The notes: generated by a model from the sequence alone, not told the origin. 64,000 nt of DNA from Arcticibacter tournemirensis (GCF_006716645.1 NZ_VFPL01000001.1:2294001-2358000); one strand, 5' to 3'. Positions 1 through 10,441 are shown, numbered from the stretch's first letter. Made by a program: numbers and translations.

Positions 1-1
1 G

Positions 2-745
2 TCGGCAAATGGCCTTATTGCCTCGGAAGGAAAAACACATGTCAGGAAGCTGACAGATGGCCGGATTATATATGAAACCGGCGGACCAGATAATAAGCAG
101 AAAACCTCATTATTCAATACAATATCAATACCAAGAGCCGGACAATACAACGTTACACTCCCCGACGGTACACAGGTATGGCTCAATTCAGAATCCACAC
201 TTATTTTTCCTGTGGCCTTTACAGGTCGTGATAGAAGAGTGAGACTGAAAGGGGAAGCTTATTTTGAAGTAGCAAATGATGCAAAGAAACCCTTCATGGT
301 AGAAACAGAAACTGCTGATATAGAGGTATTAGGTACCCATTTTAATGTTCGCGCCTATCCGGCTGATGACGCTGTTTATGCTACCCTTCTTGAAGGCGCA
401 GTTAAGTTAAATAATGGCCGGGACGGCAAAATACTGTCGCCCGGCGAGCAGGGCATCTCCTTATCATCAAATGATGCAATCAGCGTCAGAAAGGTTCGTG
501 TTAGCGATGCAATCGCCTGGAAGAATGGTTTGTTCGTCTTCCGCGATAACACTGTAAGAGAGATTATGGAACAGGTTGCAAGGTGGTATGACGTGGAAAT
601 AGAGTTCCAGGGAAACGTGGAGGAAAGAACCTTTGGCGGCGTGTATTCAAAAAACAGGGACCTGGCGCAACTTCTTGCCAGCATGGAGCTGACTGGATTG
701 GTTCACTTTAAAGCAGAAGGAAGGAGGATTATTGTTATGCCATAA
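2..745 (+). CDS. FecR-family anti-sigma factor (5' end outside window)
   Basis: The reading frame is open from base 2, so the start and the N-terminal cytoplasmic/membrane part lie upstream of the window. About 247 residues are visible. They show the FecR periplasmic beta-domain: a LPDGTQVWLNSES stretch, then RLKGEAYFEVA, then GTHFNVRAY and a TLLEGAV strand. A C-terminal secretin-like DUF4974 segment follows (FRDNTVREIMEQVARWYDVEIEF). In the family, FecR spans the inner membrane, holds an ECF sigma factor and is signalled by the TonB receptor. The following SusC has an STN domain, the usual FecR contact. A sigma gene is expected just upstream, out of view. The GTG at 212 is internal and not a start. 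Confidence 0.93.
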   Translation, partial: SANGLIASEGKTHVRKLTDGRIIYETGGPDNKQKTSLFNTISIPRAGQYNVTLPDGTQVWLNSESTLIFPVAFTGRDRRVRLKGEAYFEVANDAKKPFMVETETADIEVLGTHFNVRAYPADDAVYATLLEGAVKLNNGRDGKILSPGEQGISLSSNDAISVRKVRVSDAIAWKNGLFVFRDNTVREIMEQVARWYDVEIEFQGNVEERTFGGVYSKNRDLAQLLASMELTGLVHFKAEGRRIIVMP

Positions 746-863
746 ACACCGACCTAATATGAAATAGCCCGGCATGTTCGCTGCATACCAGGCCATTCGT
801 ACTGAAATTGTAAGCAATTTATTATCGCAGCTAACGACAATTGTAAATTAAACCTACATTCAA

Positions 864-3800
864 ATGTATAAAAAAAATACTGCATTCAGGTGCGGGAGGA
901 CCCATTACATCCTTACTAAAATCCTGCTCATTATGAAATTAAGCTTCATCCTACTTTTTTTGGCCATTATACAGGTGCGAGCTTCTTCCTTTGCGCAAAA
1001 GATCACCATCCAGGTGAAGGAGAAGAACTTCGAAGACTTTCTCATGGATATACAACAGCAAAGCGGGTATGATTTTATCTACAGTGCCAAACTGGCTAAA
1101 CATGCAAAACCCGTAACATTCAGTTGCAGAAATGCAGACATCGAAGAAGTATTGAAGAAATCGCTTTTTAATCAACCTTTCACATACGTCGTGCGGGGTA
1201 GAGCCGTCACGCTTATTGAAAAGCAACAAACCGTGCAATACGATCAGCAAGCGCAGGTAGCGGGCAAAGTAACTGACGAGAACAATCAACCCTTGCCCGG
1301 CGTGACGGTTCATGTAAAGAACAGTAGCGAAACAACGGCAACTAACGCCGAGGGAAATTATAAGATCACTGCCGGCGCCAATGCCGTCCTGATATTCCGC
1401 TTCATCGGCTTTGCAGAGCAGGAGATCGCCACGCAAGGCAGGAGCACTATTAACGTGAGTATGCGGCCCGATATAAAGGGACTTAATGAAGTTGTAGTGG
1501 TAGGATACGGAACGCAGAAAAAGGTAAACCTTACAGGTGCCGTGAGTTCGGTTTCGGGGGCTGATCTGGCACTGCGGCCAGCGGGACAAACCTCCGCTGC
1601 TTTGCAGGGCGTCGCTTCAGGCGTCACCGTGATCCAGGGCTCAGGTAGACCGGGAGGTGATAACGCCAGTATCCGGATCCGGGGGGTTGGCACCATATCC
1701 ACTGCCGACCCTCTTGTTCTGATCGATGGTGTCGAAGGGTCGATCAACAATATAGACCCCAATATTATTGAATCAGTATCTATTTTAAAGGACGCTGCGT
1801 CATCGTCTATTTACGGATCAAGGGCTGCAAATGGTGTTATTCTGGTTACCACAAAGAGAGGAACAGGTGACAAGATCTCTCTGGGTTATAATAATTATGT
1901 GGGATGGCAGAAAGAAACCAACACGCCCGATATTGTAAATGCCCTCGACCATATGTTACTGCTAAATGAAGCTTATGTCAACGCGGGCAGTACTCCCATT
2001 TATGCCGATACGCTGATCGAATCGTACAGGAGGCGGAACGGGGTCTCGTCAGACAGGTATCCCAATACCGACTGGCAAAAAGAAACGCTCACAGGGTCGG
2101 GGCTTCAGCAAAGCCATTTTCTTACCGTCAACGGGGGGACGTCAAAAATACGCATGCTGGCTTCTTTTGGCTATCTCGACCAGGCAGGCATTATTGAGAA
2201 TTCCAGTTTTAGAAGGTATACGGTCCGCAGTAATGCCGATATTCTTTTTTCAGAGAAGTTTACTGCGAGGATAGACCTCCAATACGTCAATGCCATTACT
2301 ACCGAACCGGGAGCCGGCTCCGGAGAGATCTTTCAATGGATTAACGGCATTCCGGCGAATCAGATTGCCATTAACGAAAACGGAACATGGGGCGTTGGCT
2401 GGAATGGATTTAATCCTGTCTCCGGTACCCGGGACGGTGGAACCAACCGCACAAAGGGGCCATTCGGAAGCATTAACGCAGTGATAAATTACAAACCATT
2501 TAAATGGCTAAATGCTGAGGTTGCTTATGCCCCTAAGTATGCGGAGTCGCTCACTAAAAACTTCCGCAAAGCCGTTCAGTCGTATCTGCCGAACGGAACA
2601 CCGAGTTATCTGGCTCCTTCCAAATCGACACTAACCCAGGGCAGCAGCCAGTCTGTTTACAATAATATGAGGGCAACGCTTACTGCCAGTCAGAATTTCG
2701 GGTCGCATTCTTTCAAGCTGCTTGCGGGGATGTCACGGGAAGATTATTCAACTGATTATATGACGGCATACCGCGATACCTATGTCCTTCCGGATTATCC
2801 GGTACTCGATGCGGGTTCTGCTGCGACCCAGACGGCAAGCGGTAAAGGCGATGAATGGGCTCTCCAGTCGTTCTTTGGACGGTTTAACTACAACTATAAA
2901 GAAAAGTACCTGCTGGAACTTAACGGCCGGTACGACGGATCCTCCCGCTTTATGAAAGGCAACCGCTATGGTTTTTTCCCTTCAGTATCAGCAGGCTGGC
3001 GTATTTCAGAGGAAGAGTTTATGAGGGAGATCAGAACGGTTATTGCAAATGCAAAAATCAGGGCTTCCTGGGGAAAGTTAGGAAACCAGCAAATCGCTGG
3101 CACTGACTATTACCCCTACATATCTTCATATACTCTTGGATCGTATACGTTAGGCGGAGCAGCGGGAACTATCGTCAATACCGCTACTCTTACTACACTG
3201 GCAAATAAAACCATTGCCTGGGAATCTACGGAAGAAAAAAATATAGGACTTGACCTAAATCTATTCTCCAAACTGGATGTAACTGCTGATTTGTATCACC
3301 GGCGGACTACAGGCATCCTTTTGAAGTTAGATATCCCATTAATCGTAGGTCTGGGAGCTCCCCCTCAAAATGCAGGGATTGTAGAAAATAAGGGCTGGGA
3401 ACTTGGTCTGGGGTACTCCGGCCAGGTAAGAGATTTGAAATATCGCATTGGCTTTAATGTGTCGGATGTAAAGAATGAAGTGGTAGATCTAAGAGGTAAA
3501 AATCAGACCGGTCTCACGGTACATCGCGAAGGACACCCTGCATACTCGATTTTCGGATACCAGGCCGACGGTTTTTTCCAGAGTGACGAAGAGGTAGCCT
3601 CACATGCTACCCAGTTCGGAACGGTAAAGGCCGGAGATATTCGTTACATAGATCAAAACGGCGACAATATCATCAACGAGGCGGATAAGGTAGTTATCGG
3701 GAGTACAATTCCCCGTTATACCTTCGGCTCCAATATCAATGCTTCATGGAAAGGTTTTGATATCAACCTCCAGATCCAGGGAGTAGGGAAGGCAGACGGT

Positions 3801-4193
3801 TACCTGTATGGACCCGGTATAATGCCTTTTAACGTGGGAGGAGCTATCGGCGGAACGATCCGTGAGGATAATAAGGACCACTGGACGCCCGATAACCGGG
3901 ACGCCAGCTTTCCCAGGCTTGCTTTCGGCGCTACAAATAATGAGCAGGCATCGAGCTTCTGGTTAAAGGACGCCTCCTACATCAGACTTAAGAACTTTCA
4001 GGTTGGCTATACCCTGCCCTCCACAATGTCAGGTAAAATTAAAGTGAAGCGACTGAGGTTATTTGCAAATGGAAGCAATCTGTTTTCTATCGATAATTTC
4101 TGGAATGGATATGATGTAGAGGCACCTGTCGGTCAGGGTAACTACTATCCGCAAGTTAAGGTGTACAGTTTTGGATTGGAAGCAAACTTTTAA
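864..4193 (+). CDS. SusC/RagA-family TonB-linked outer membrane transporter with STN domain
   Basis: Large outer-membrane importer of 1,109 residues. In order: a long signal region (residues 1-45, hydrophobic core at KLSFILLFLAIIQV), an STN (secretin/TonB N-terminal) domain at about 55-120, a carboxypeptidase-like beta-sandwich at about 131-215 (AGKVTDENNQPLPGVTV), the SusC signature NEVVVVGYGTQKK, a plug at about 215-330 and a barrel ending in aromatic F. The STN domain marks it as a signal-transducing SusC that works with the FecR directly upstream. Substrate import would be with the SusD 11 nt downstream. A second ATG at 933 also precedes a good signal peptide, but the longer start matches the usual form of STN-containing SusCs. 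The substrate cannot be read from the sequence. Confidence 0.95.
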   Translation: MYKKNTAFRCGRTHYILTKILLIMKLSFILLFLAIIQVRASSFAQKITIQVKEKNFEDFLMDIQQQSGYDFIYSAKLAKHAKPVTFSCRNADIEEVLKKSLFNQPFTYVVRGRAVTLIEKQQTVQYDQQAQVAGKVTDENNQPLPGVTVHVKNSSETTATNAEGNYKITAGANAVLIFRFIGFAEQEIATQGRSTINVSMRPDIKGLNEVVVVGYGTQKKVNLTGAVSSVSGADLALRPAGQTSAALQGVASGVTVIQGSGRPGGDNASIRIRGVGTISTADPLVLIDGVEGSINNIDPNIIESVSILKDAASSSIYGSRAANGVILVTTKRGTGDKISLGYNNYVGWQKETNTPDIVNALDHMLLLNEAYVNAGSTPIYADTLIESYRRRNGVSSDRYPNTDWQKETLTGSGLQQSHFLTVNGGTSKIRMLASFGYLDQAGIIENSSFRRYTVRSNADILFSEKFTARIDLQYVNAITTEPGAGSGEIFQWINGIPANQIAINENGTWGVGWNGFNPVSGTRDGGTNRTKGPFGSINAVINYKPFKWLNAEVAYAPKYAESLTKNFRKAVQSYLPNGTPSYLAPSKSTLTQGSSQSVYNNMRATLTASQNFGSHSFKLLAGMSREDYSTDYMTAYRDTYVLPDYPVLDAGSAATQTASGKGDEWALQSFFGRFNYNYKEKYLLELNGRYDGSSRFMKGNRYGFFPSVSAGWRISEEEFMREIRTVIANAKIRASWGKLGNQQIAGTDYYPYISSYTLGSYTLGGAAGTIVNTATLTTLANKTIAWESTEEKNIGLDLNLFSKLDVTADLYHRRTTGILLKLDIPLIVGLGAPPQNAGIVENKGWELGLGYSGQVRDLKYRIGFNVSDVKNEVVDLRGKNQTGLTVHREGHPAYSIFGYQADGFFQSDEEVASHATQFGTVKAGDIRYIDQNGDNIINEADKVVIGSTIPRYTFGSNINASWKGFDINLQIQGVGKADGYLYGPGIMPFNVGGAIGGTIREDNKDHWTPDNRDASFPRLAFGATNNEQASSFWLKDASYIRLKNFQVGYTLPSTMSGKIKVKRLRLFANGSNLFSIDNFWNGYDVEAPVGQGNYYPQVKVYSFGLEANF

Positions 4194-4204
4194 ACAGATC
4201 AACG

Positions 4205-5881
4205 ATGAACAAGATTTTATATTTCCGGCTTTGCGTAGCGCTTGTACTGATTTTGTCAGCCTGCGACAGCTATCTGGACCGTCAGCCACTCGGCGGTCCT
4301 TCAGATGAAAACTATTTTACGAACCAGGACGAGCTTATTCTTGCAGTGAACGGTATTTACGCTGCTAACAATTATGCGCCTCTTGATAATATGCCTGTTA
4401 ATATATGTATCGACAATGGCACCGATATTGGATGGGACCGCAACAACAGCTCTCTTCAAAGTCTGGGAAAAGGTAACCACGACAGCAATAATGGCTTTGC
4501 TATTTCTGTATGGACAAATGCCTATATCACCATTGCGAGATGTAATAATATACTGGACAACGCCGGTAGGGTGAAAGATAAGACCAATGCAGCCATTTTC
4601 GCACGTTCCATTGCAGAAGCACGGTTTATGAGGGCTTTCACTTACCAGTACCTCATCGACTATTTCGGAGGTGTGCCTCTGGTTACTCACTTGCTCGACC
4701 TTGCCGGTTCACAGGTCCCCAAAAGTTCGAAGGAGGAAGTGCTTGATTTTATTTTATCTGAACTCGACGCAGCAGCGCCAGATTTGCCGTTGAGCTACTC
4801 TGGAAGCGATGTAGGAAGAGCTACACGCGGGGCCGCCTTTGCTGTAAAAGCCCGCGCAGCACTGTATGGAGGAAAATGGGACATCGCCGCTGAAGCCGCA
4901 AAAACTGTGATGAACCTCAACGTCTACAACTTGCACAATGACTTTAAAGCCCTGTTTTCATATGCCGGTGAAAACTCCAGAGAGATCATCTTTGCACTGC
5001 AGTTTCTTAAAGCCTCGAAAACCAAAACGCACTCCACTCCAAACAACCTTCTGTCGAGAAACGCACTTGGCTTCTCAAACAAAGTACCTTCCCAGTCTCT
5101 TGTCGATTCATACGCATGTACCGACGGACTTGACATCGACAAATCGCCTCTCTATGACCCCGCACATCCTTTTCAGAACCGCGACCCTCGCTTAGGCTAT
5201 ACCATTGCTGTTCCGGGCTCCACCTTCTTCAATTTTCAGTTTGAAACGCACCGCGACAGTGTGAAGTGCTGGAATTACAACAACACACCGGCGACAAGGA
5301 TAGACAATCAGGATGCATTGAATGCTTTTGCTACGTTCACAGGCTATTGCTGGAAGAAGTACGTCGACCTCCAGGATAAGGACGATCGTGCAAACTCTGA
5401 ACTGAACGTTACTCAGATTCGCTATGCCGAAGTATTGTTAGTCTATGCTGAAGCGATGATTGAGGCCAATAAGATTGATGCCACTGTATACGATGCTATT
5501 AACCAGGTGAGGCAGCGCCCGGGAGTGAACATGCCTGCAATTACTGCCGGAAAGACTCAATCAGAAATGCGTTCGCTTGTCCGTAAAGAGCGTTTATACG
5601 AGCTGGCAATGGAAGGATTCCGTTTGTCAGACATCAGACGGTGGAAAATAGCGGAACAGGTGATGAATGGGTCTTTTTACGGCAGGATACAGCGAGGTCT
5701 GCTGGCTTCCGCTCCGGCCATTGACAACAACGGCACTCCCAATTATAGTAATGTTCCAAACAAAGACCAGCTTCGTGTAATTGAAGTACGTAAGTTTAAT
5801 CCCGACAGGGATTATCTCTGGCCCATTCCGAACATCGAGATCGTTACAAACTCAAACCTTGTTCAAAATCCCAACTATTAA
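4205..5881 (+). CDS. SusD/RagB-family surface nutrient-binding lipoprotein
   Basis: 558 residues. A lipoprotein signal with lipobox LILSAC (Cys20) is followed by SYLDRQPLGGPSDENYF, typical of SusD N-termini. The TPR-rich SusD fold shows in IAEARFMRAFTYQYLIDYFGG and in RYAEVLLVYAEAMIEANK. The C-terminus ends RDYLWPIPNIEI...NPNY, the family ending. SusD lids the SusC barrel and delivers the ligand at the cell surface. It starts 11 nt after the SusC stop, so the two are one transcription unit. A stem-loop lies immediately after its stop. Confidence 0.95.
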   Translation: MNKILYFRLCVALVLILSACDSYLDRQPLGGPSDENYFTNQDELILAVNGIYAANNYAPLDNMPVNICIDNGTDIGWDRNNSSLQSLGKGNHDSNNGFAISVWTNAYITIARCNNILDNAGRVKDKTNAAIFARSIAEARFMRAFTYQYLIDYFGGVPLVTHLLDLAGSQVPKSSKEEVLDFILSELDAAAPDLPLSYSGSDVGRATRGAAFAVKARAALYGGKWDIAAEAAKTVMNLNVYNLHNDFKALFSYAGENSREIIFALQFLKASKTKTHSTPNNLLSRNALGFSNKVPSQSLVDSYACTDGLDIDKSPLYDPAHPFQNRDPRLGYTIAVPGSTFFNFQFETHRDSVKCWNYNNTPATRIDNQDALNAFATFTGYCWKKYVDLQDKDDRANSELNVTQIRYAEVLLVYAEAMIEANKIDATVYDAINQVRQRPGVNMPAITAGKTQSEMRSLVRKERLYELAMEGFRLSDIRRWKIAEQVMNGSFYGRIQRGLLASAPAIDNNGTPNYSNVPNKDQLRVIEVRKFNPDRDYLWPIPNIEIVTNSNLVQNPNY

Positions 5882-5889
5882 ACTATGTG

Positions 5890-5915
5890 AAACAGACAGT
5901 AAAACCTGTCTGTTT
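5890..5915 (+). terminator. Stem-loop after susD
   Basis: Ten-base perfect stem (AAACAGACAG / CTGTCTGTTT) around a 6-nt loop, starting 9 nt after the susD stop and ending 23 nt before the next start. It is only moderately GC-rich and followed by CTTTG instead of a T run. It may be a weak terminator or an mRNA-processing hairpin that lowers expression of the oxidoreductase relative to SusCD. Confidence 0.5.
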
Positions 5916-5938
5916 CTTTGATTTGCAATTCTATAAAG

Positions 5939-7945
5939 ATGAAATTCATTACAACTAAAAGCTTCATATTGTTACTGGTCGGAGCAGTGTTCTTTTGCAG
6001 TCCCCCCGCAGCTGCTGCAACGGTGGAATATGATGTTTGCGTATACGGCGGTACATCAGCTGGCGTTATAGCGGCCTATAGTGCGGCGAAATATGGTAAG
6101 AAAGTAGTGCTTATAGAGCCAGGACATCACCTCGGAGGCATGAGCTCCGGGGGACTAGGATATACCGATATCGGAAATAAGTATGTAGTCACGGGACTTG
6201 CACGCGATTTTTACAGGCGGATCGGCCAGCACTATGGCAAGTTTGAGCAATGGATATTTGAACCAAAAGTAGCCGAAGCGCTATTTCAGGATTACGTGAG
6301 AAGAGGAGGCTTTAAAGTTCTTTTCAACCACCGACTGAAGGGTGTAAGCAAAGACGTTAACGTCATAAAGGTATTGAATGTGGAGAATACGGAAGCAGGG
6401 GCGGCGCTTCCGGGCCTCGGCATCAAAGCTAAAATATTTATCGACTGCAGTTACGAGGGCGATTTAATGGCAGCGGCTGGTGTGTCGTACACGGTAGGGC
6501 GCGAACCTAATAGTCAATATAATGAGACTTATAACGGCGTGCAACTGATGGATGGTCATCAAATACCCGATGGTGTGGATCCTTATGTTACTCCCGGTAG
6601 ACCCGAAAGCGGCTTGCTCTGGGGTATACGCCCGGGCGCCCTTCAGCCAGAAGGAACGGGCGACCACAAAGTGCAGGCATATAATTTCCGCATTTGTCTT
6701 ACAGACAAGCCTGAGAATCGTATTCCAATAACGAAGCCTGCCAATTATGATCCTGCTAAATATCAGCTCCTGCTAAGGCTTATGGCCCGCAAGCCCTGGA
6801 AAAACCTGAACGACGGATTTATCATCAGCAGAATGCCTAACGGAAAGACTGACATTAACAACAGGGGAGGTTTTTCAACCGACATGATCGGTGAAAACTG
6901 GAAATATCCCGAGGCTGGCTATGCAGAACGAAAGAAAATCATAAAAGCTCATGTCGATTATAGCAAAGGACTCTTGTATTTCATAGGGAACGACCCGGCG
7001 GTACCGGAGCATTTGAGGAATGAAATGAAACAATGGGGATATCCCAAAGATGAATACACCGACAATGGCCATTGGTCGCCGCAGCTGTACGTGAGAGAGG
7101 CCCGCCGCATGGTTGGAGAGCTGGTGATGACGCAGCACCACTGCGAAGGGAAGGAAGTAGTGCCCGACGGGGTTGGAATGGCTGCCTATACAATGGACTC
7201 ACACAATTGTGACCGCCTGGTAGTAAACGGTTTTGCGAAGAATGAGGGTAATGTTGAAATAGGGGGATTCGGCCCCTATCCGGTATCTTACAGATCGATT
7301 GTTCCGAAAGAGCGTGAGGCTGCCAATCTGTTTGTGCCTGTATGCCTTTCTGCTTCGCATATAGCTTATGGCTCGATACGCATGGAACCGGTGTTTATGG
7401 TGCTTGCCCAGGTAGCGGCGGTAGCGGGCTGCGAAGCAATTGATAAAGGGACCAGTGTGCAAAAGGTAGAAGTGGAGCAGGTAAACAGGCTGCTGAAAGA
7501 AAATCCTCTTTGTGATGGCAGTGTCCCTGAAATATTGATAGATAACCAGAATGCGGGGCTTGTAAGCATGTCGGGAACATGGAACAAGCACACATATGGT
7601 GGTTACGGCCCCGACTTTCTTGTTTCAGAACAGAAGCAGGGGGAAGAAACTTTTGTCGAGTTTAAGACCACTGTAGTATCGAAAGGAACCTACTCGGTCT
7701 ATGCCTATGTTCCGAAACTTCCGGACATTGCCGCTGAGATACCGGTAGTTTTATTCGACGGGAAGAGCCGGCGCAACTTAAGTATTCACACAGCCGAGCT
7801 GGAGGTTCAGGGGCAGACATCAGGTGAGTGGACTAAACTGGGTGATTTTAAGTTGGATAACAACAATAAAGTGTCTGTAAAGATTATTGCCGGGAGCGCT
7901 ATGACGGTAGCTGATGCGGTGTTGCTCGTTCCAAAAACAGACTAA
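5939..7945 (+). CDS. Secreted FAD-dependent oxidoreductase with C-terminal golvesin/xanthan-lyase-type domain
   Basis: 668 residues from the ATG at 5939; an upstream TTG in frame is less likely. A signal peptide (about residues 1-27, ending AAAAT) is followed by a dinucleotide-binding motif (YGGTSAGVIAAYSAAKYGKK) and GGMSSGGLGYTDIG, typical of the FAD_oxidored (PF12831) family. From about residue 530 a beta-rich module (IDNQNAGLVSMSGTWNKH...) resembles the golvesin/Xly carbohydrate-binding-like domain. Such proteins are common in SusCD loci and are predicted to act on polysaccharide-derived material, but no reaction is established from this sequence. It closes the FecR-SusC-SusD cluster. Confidence 0.85.
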   Translation: MKFITTKSFILLLVGAVFFCSPPAAAATVEYDVCVYGGTSAGVIAAYSAAKYGKKVVLIEPGHHLGGMSSGGLGYTDIGNKYVVTGLARDFYRRIGQHYGKFEQWIFEPKVAEALFQDYVRRGGFKVLFNHRLKGVSKDVNVIKVLNVENTEAGAALPGLGIKAKIFIDCSYEGDLMAAAGVSYTVGREPNSQYNETYNGVQLMDGHQIPDGVDPYVTPGRPESGLLWGIRPGALQPEGTGDHKVQAYNFRICLTDKPENRIPITKPANYDPAKYQLLLRLMARKPWKNLNDGFIISRMPNGKTDINNRGGFSTDMIGENWKYPEAGYAERKKIIKAHVDYSKGLLYFIGNDPAVPEHLRNEMKQWGYPKDEYTDNGHWSPQLYVREARRMVGELVMTQHHCEGKEVVPDGVGMAAYTMDSHNCDRLVVNGFAKNEGNVEIGGFGPYPVSYRSIVPKEREAANLFVPVCLSASHIAYGSIRMEPVFMVLAQVAAVAGCEAIDKGTSVQKVEVEQVNRLLKENPLCDGSVPEILIDNQNAGLVSMSGTWNKHTYGGYGPDFLVSEQKQGEETFVEFKTTVVSKGTYSVYAYVPKLPDIAAEIPVVLFDGKSRRNLSIHTAELEVQGQTSGEWTKLGDFKLDNNNKVSVKIIAGSAMTVADAVLLVPKTD

Positions 7946-7970
7946 GCAGAGAAATTTCTATCGCACATAA

Positions 7971-8000
7971 AAAAGGCCAGTCGTTTACCGCTGGCCTTTT
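7971..8000. terminator. Bidirectional terminator between convergent genes
   Basis: Perfect 10-bp stem AAAAGGCCAG / CTGGCCTTTT with a 10-nt loop. A-run and T-run flanks make it work in both directions. It lies between the oxidoreductase (+) and the siderophore receptor (-). Confidence 0.85.
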
Positions 8001-8025
8001 AAATTGTAGATATCAATGTTGTATT

Positions 8026-10416
8026 TTAGAACTTATAACCCAGATTAACGGCAAAAGAACGTGGCCGCATCGGTTCGATGGTCGACCATCCCTTATAGTA
8101 TTCTTTGTCGGTGAGGTTGTCGAGCTTGAAGATGAGGTTCCATTTCCGGAATCCGTACGAAGCCGACGCGTTTAATACCGTATAAGATGGGAGGGTAAAA
8201 GTTCCGGTAGTAGCACGGTTGAGTATTGGGTTTTCCCCGGCATAGTTGCCTCCGAAGCCCAGTCCAAATCCTTTGATTGCTCCTTTCAGAAATTTATAGC
8301 TTACCCATGCATTCGCGGTATGCTTCGGACCAGCTTCTTCTGGGCGACGCCCGGCATAGTCGTTAACCCCTGTTTGTGTGATCTTGCTGTTATTATAGTT
8401 ATATCCTGCAAGGATGTTCAGCCCCTCAATAGGGTTTGTGATGAAGTCGAAACTGATGCCTCTACTGTAATTCTCCCCGTCCTGAACATATTCGTTCATA
8501 GCGATCTGACGAACTTTGTCGGTTACCCGAATGTCGTAGTAGCTCAGGGTTCCCGTAATCTTTCCGTCCATCAGGTTGGTTTTAATACCTACTTCCCATT
8601 GATTTGCCTGTTCCGGGTCGAAAACAGTAACTACACCACCTGAAGTTACCGGCGCGACATTAGCAAAGCCATTTAAGTAGTTGGCGAATAAAGAAAGCTT
8701 ATCTAATACCGGCTGATAAACCAGGCCGAACTTTGGAGACCATGCTGTCTGCTCGTATTTATTATCCTCCGAAACGGTCTCGCCTCCATTTTTAAACCTG
8801 TCGATCCGCAGACTCAGCATGGCAGAAAGCTGCGGTGTGAAATTAATCACATCAGAAGCGTAAGCACTGAAAACCTGCTGTCTGCCATCGCTGGGAACAG
8901 CGGCATCCGCTGCAGCAATCAGGGCATCTACTCCTTCCGGAGTAAGGTTTCCTGTGTCGTTGCCATCTGTTGTAATGGCGCCATCAGCCACCCAGGCGCT
9001 GCTGTTATCTTTACTCCGGCGGTTAAAATAATCCAGTCCCACTACAAGCCTGTTGCGGAGTTGGCCAATATTGAAATCGCCAATAAAGTTCTGCTGAATA
9101 TCTGTAGTGTGGGTCTCTGCATCCTGACGGTTAATATAACGATCGAATATCTGATCAGTGGAGGTAGATTCCCGACCCCTTTCATACAGGTAAGAATAGT
9201 ACCCGTCCGATTTAGCTGATCCGGCAGACACCAGGGTTTGAGAGGTCCAGTGATCAGAAATTTTATAATTTATCTGGCCCTGGAAGGTAGTAATAGGATT
9301 TTTGATAGTCAGATCATTGCTTGTGAATGAGTTCTCTGGATTATAACCCACCTGATCCAGGTTTGTCCATAATAACGGCGCTGCCCGATTGAAGAAAAGC
9401 ATGGCAGCGTTCGTGTTTTTTGTGCTCAAAAACTCAGCGTTTACTTCAAAGCTCAACCGGTCATTCATCCGGTAAGTCAGTGAAGGAGCGATATAGCGGT
9501 TTCTCTTCAGTCCTGCATCTTGAAAACTGTTTTCATCGTGCCATGCAGCATTTACCCTGAAAAGCAATTTCTTTTCAGCATCGAGAGGGGAATTAAGATC
9601 AATAGCTGCACGGTTTAATCCGAAGCTGCCGGCAGTATAGTTCACTTCTGCCGAGAAGGTATCGAATGGCTTTTTTGTAACCGTATTGATTAAGCCGCCA
9701 TACGATATCACGCTGCTTCCGAACAAGGTGCCTGATGGCCCTTTGATTACTTCAATACGTTCGATATTGGCAACATCCAGAGCTCCATTTGTCAATCCGG
9801 GAAGCCCGTTGATCAGTGTAGGTTGTACCGCAAAGCCGCGAAGAGAGAAATAGCCCGCTCCATCGCCCGCCCGACCGGTAGATGACCATAGTTTGTCGAC
9901 ACCAGGCGCATTTTTAAGGGCATCGTCGAATGTGGTGATCACCTGTTCTTTAATCAGCTCAGAGGATACCACCGAGTATACCTGCGGATTTTCAAGATTC
10001 TTCAACGGCATTTTCGAAACGTATTGACTTTCCTTAACGGCAAATTTATTCGTACGGCTTCCGCTTACCACCACCTCCTGAAGTTGCTCGTCACTGGCAG
10101 CCAGAACGAGTTCAACATCGATAGTTTCTCCGGCGCGTATCACTGTTTCGCGGGAAACTGGTTTTACTCCAATCAGTCGGGCTGTTAAAGTATGTTTTCC
10201 CGATGGGATATTCTTCAAAGTAAACTCACCGTTCTTATTGGTAGTGGTGGAGGCAACACCCTTAATTAGCACTGTCACCAGCTCAGCAGGTGCTCCGTCT
10301 GAGGTACGAACCTTTCCAGCGATAGTTCCGGTTGTTGACTGTGAATAAGAAAGGGATATAGTAATTAACATCAACAGGACTGTTAAGTAAGATTTAGTAA
10401 GTGTGGGCCTTATCAT
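8026..10416 (-). CDS. TonB-dependent siderophore receptor
   Basis: 796 residues with a signal peptide ending near YSQ. A carboxypeptidase-like domain occupies about 28-110 (GTIAGKVRTSDGAPAELVTV). A plug with QEVVVSGSRTN and a KNAPGVDKL...GYFSLRGF stretch follows, then IERIEVIKGPSGTLFGSS, typical of FhuA/FecA-type siderophore receptors. The barrel ends with MRPRSFAVNLGYKF. It imports ferric siderophores across the outer membrane using TonB. Two AT-rich 19-bp boxes resembling Fur operators flank its promoter, and the second siderophore receptor at 18442-20901 has the same pair, so iron repression is likely. No siderophore synthesis genes are nearby, which suggests use of foreign siderophores. 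Confidence 0.93.
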   Translation of the reverse strand: MIRPTLTKSYLTVLLMLITISLSYSQSTTGTIAGKVRTSDGAPAELVTVLIKGVASTTTNKNGEFTLKNIPSGKHTLTARLIGVKPVSRETVIRAGETIDVELVLAASDEQLQEVVVSGSRTNKFAVKESQYVSKMPLKNLENPQVYSVVSSELIKEQVITTFDDALKNAPGVDKLWSSTGRAGDGAGYFSLRGFAVQPTLINGLPGLTNGALDVANIERIEVIKGPSGTLFGSSVISYGGLINTVTKKPFDTFSAEVNYTAGSFGLNRAAIDLNSPLDAEKKLLFRVNAAWHDENSFQDAGLKRNRYIAPSLTYRMNDRLSFEVNAEFLSTKNTNAAMLFFNRAAPLLWTNLDQVGYNPENSFTSNDLTIKNPITTFQGQINYKISDHWTSQTLVSAGSAKSDGYYSYLYERGRESTSTDQIFDRYINRQDAETHTTDIQQNFIGDFNIGQLRNRLVVGLDYFNRRSKDNSSAWVADGAITTDGNDTGNLTPEGVDALIAAADAAVPSDGRQQVFSAYASDVINFTPQLSAMLSLRIDRFKNGGETVSEDNKYEQTAWSPKFGLVYQPVLDKLSLFANYLNGFANVAPVTSGGVVTVFDPEQANQWEVGIKTNLMDGKITGTLSYYDIRVTDKVRQIAMNEYVQDGENYSRGISFDFITNPIEGLNILAGYNYNNSKITQTGVNDYAGRRPEEAGPKHTANAWVSYKFLKGAIKGFGLGFGGNYAGENPILNRATTGTFTLPSYTVLNASASYGFRKWNLIFKLDNLTDKEYYKGWSTIEPMRPRSFAVNLGYKF

Positions 10417-10441
10417 TGCGTTTTGTAATTCTTATAATGTT

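Noticed and set aside
951-1589. 212-residue minus-strand open frame
   Set aside because: Antisense shadow of the STN/SusC gene, without any domain pattern.
5918-5938. TTG start adding seven residues to the FAD oxidoreductase
   Set aside because: ATG at 5939 begins directly with a good signal peptide; the extra residues would reach the preceding stem-loop.
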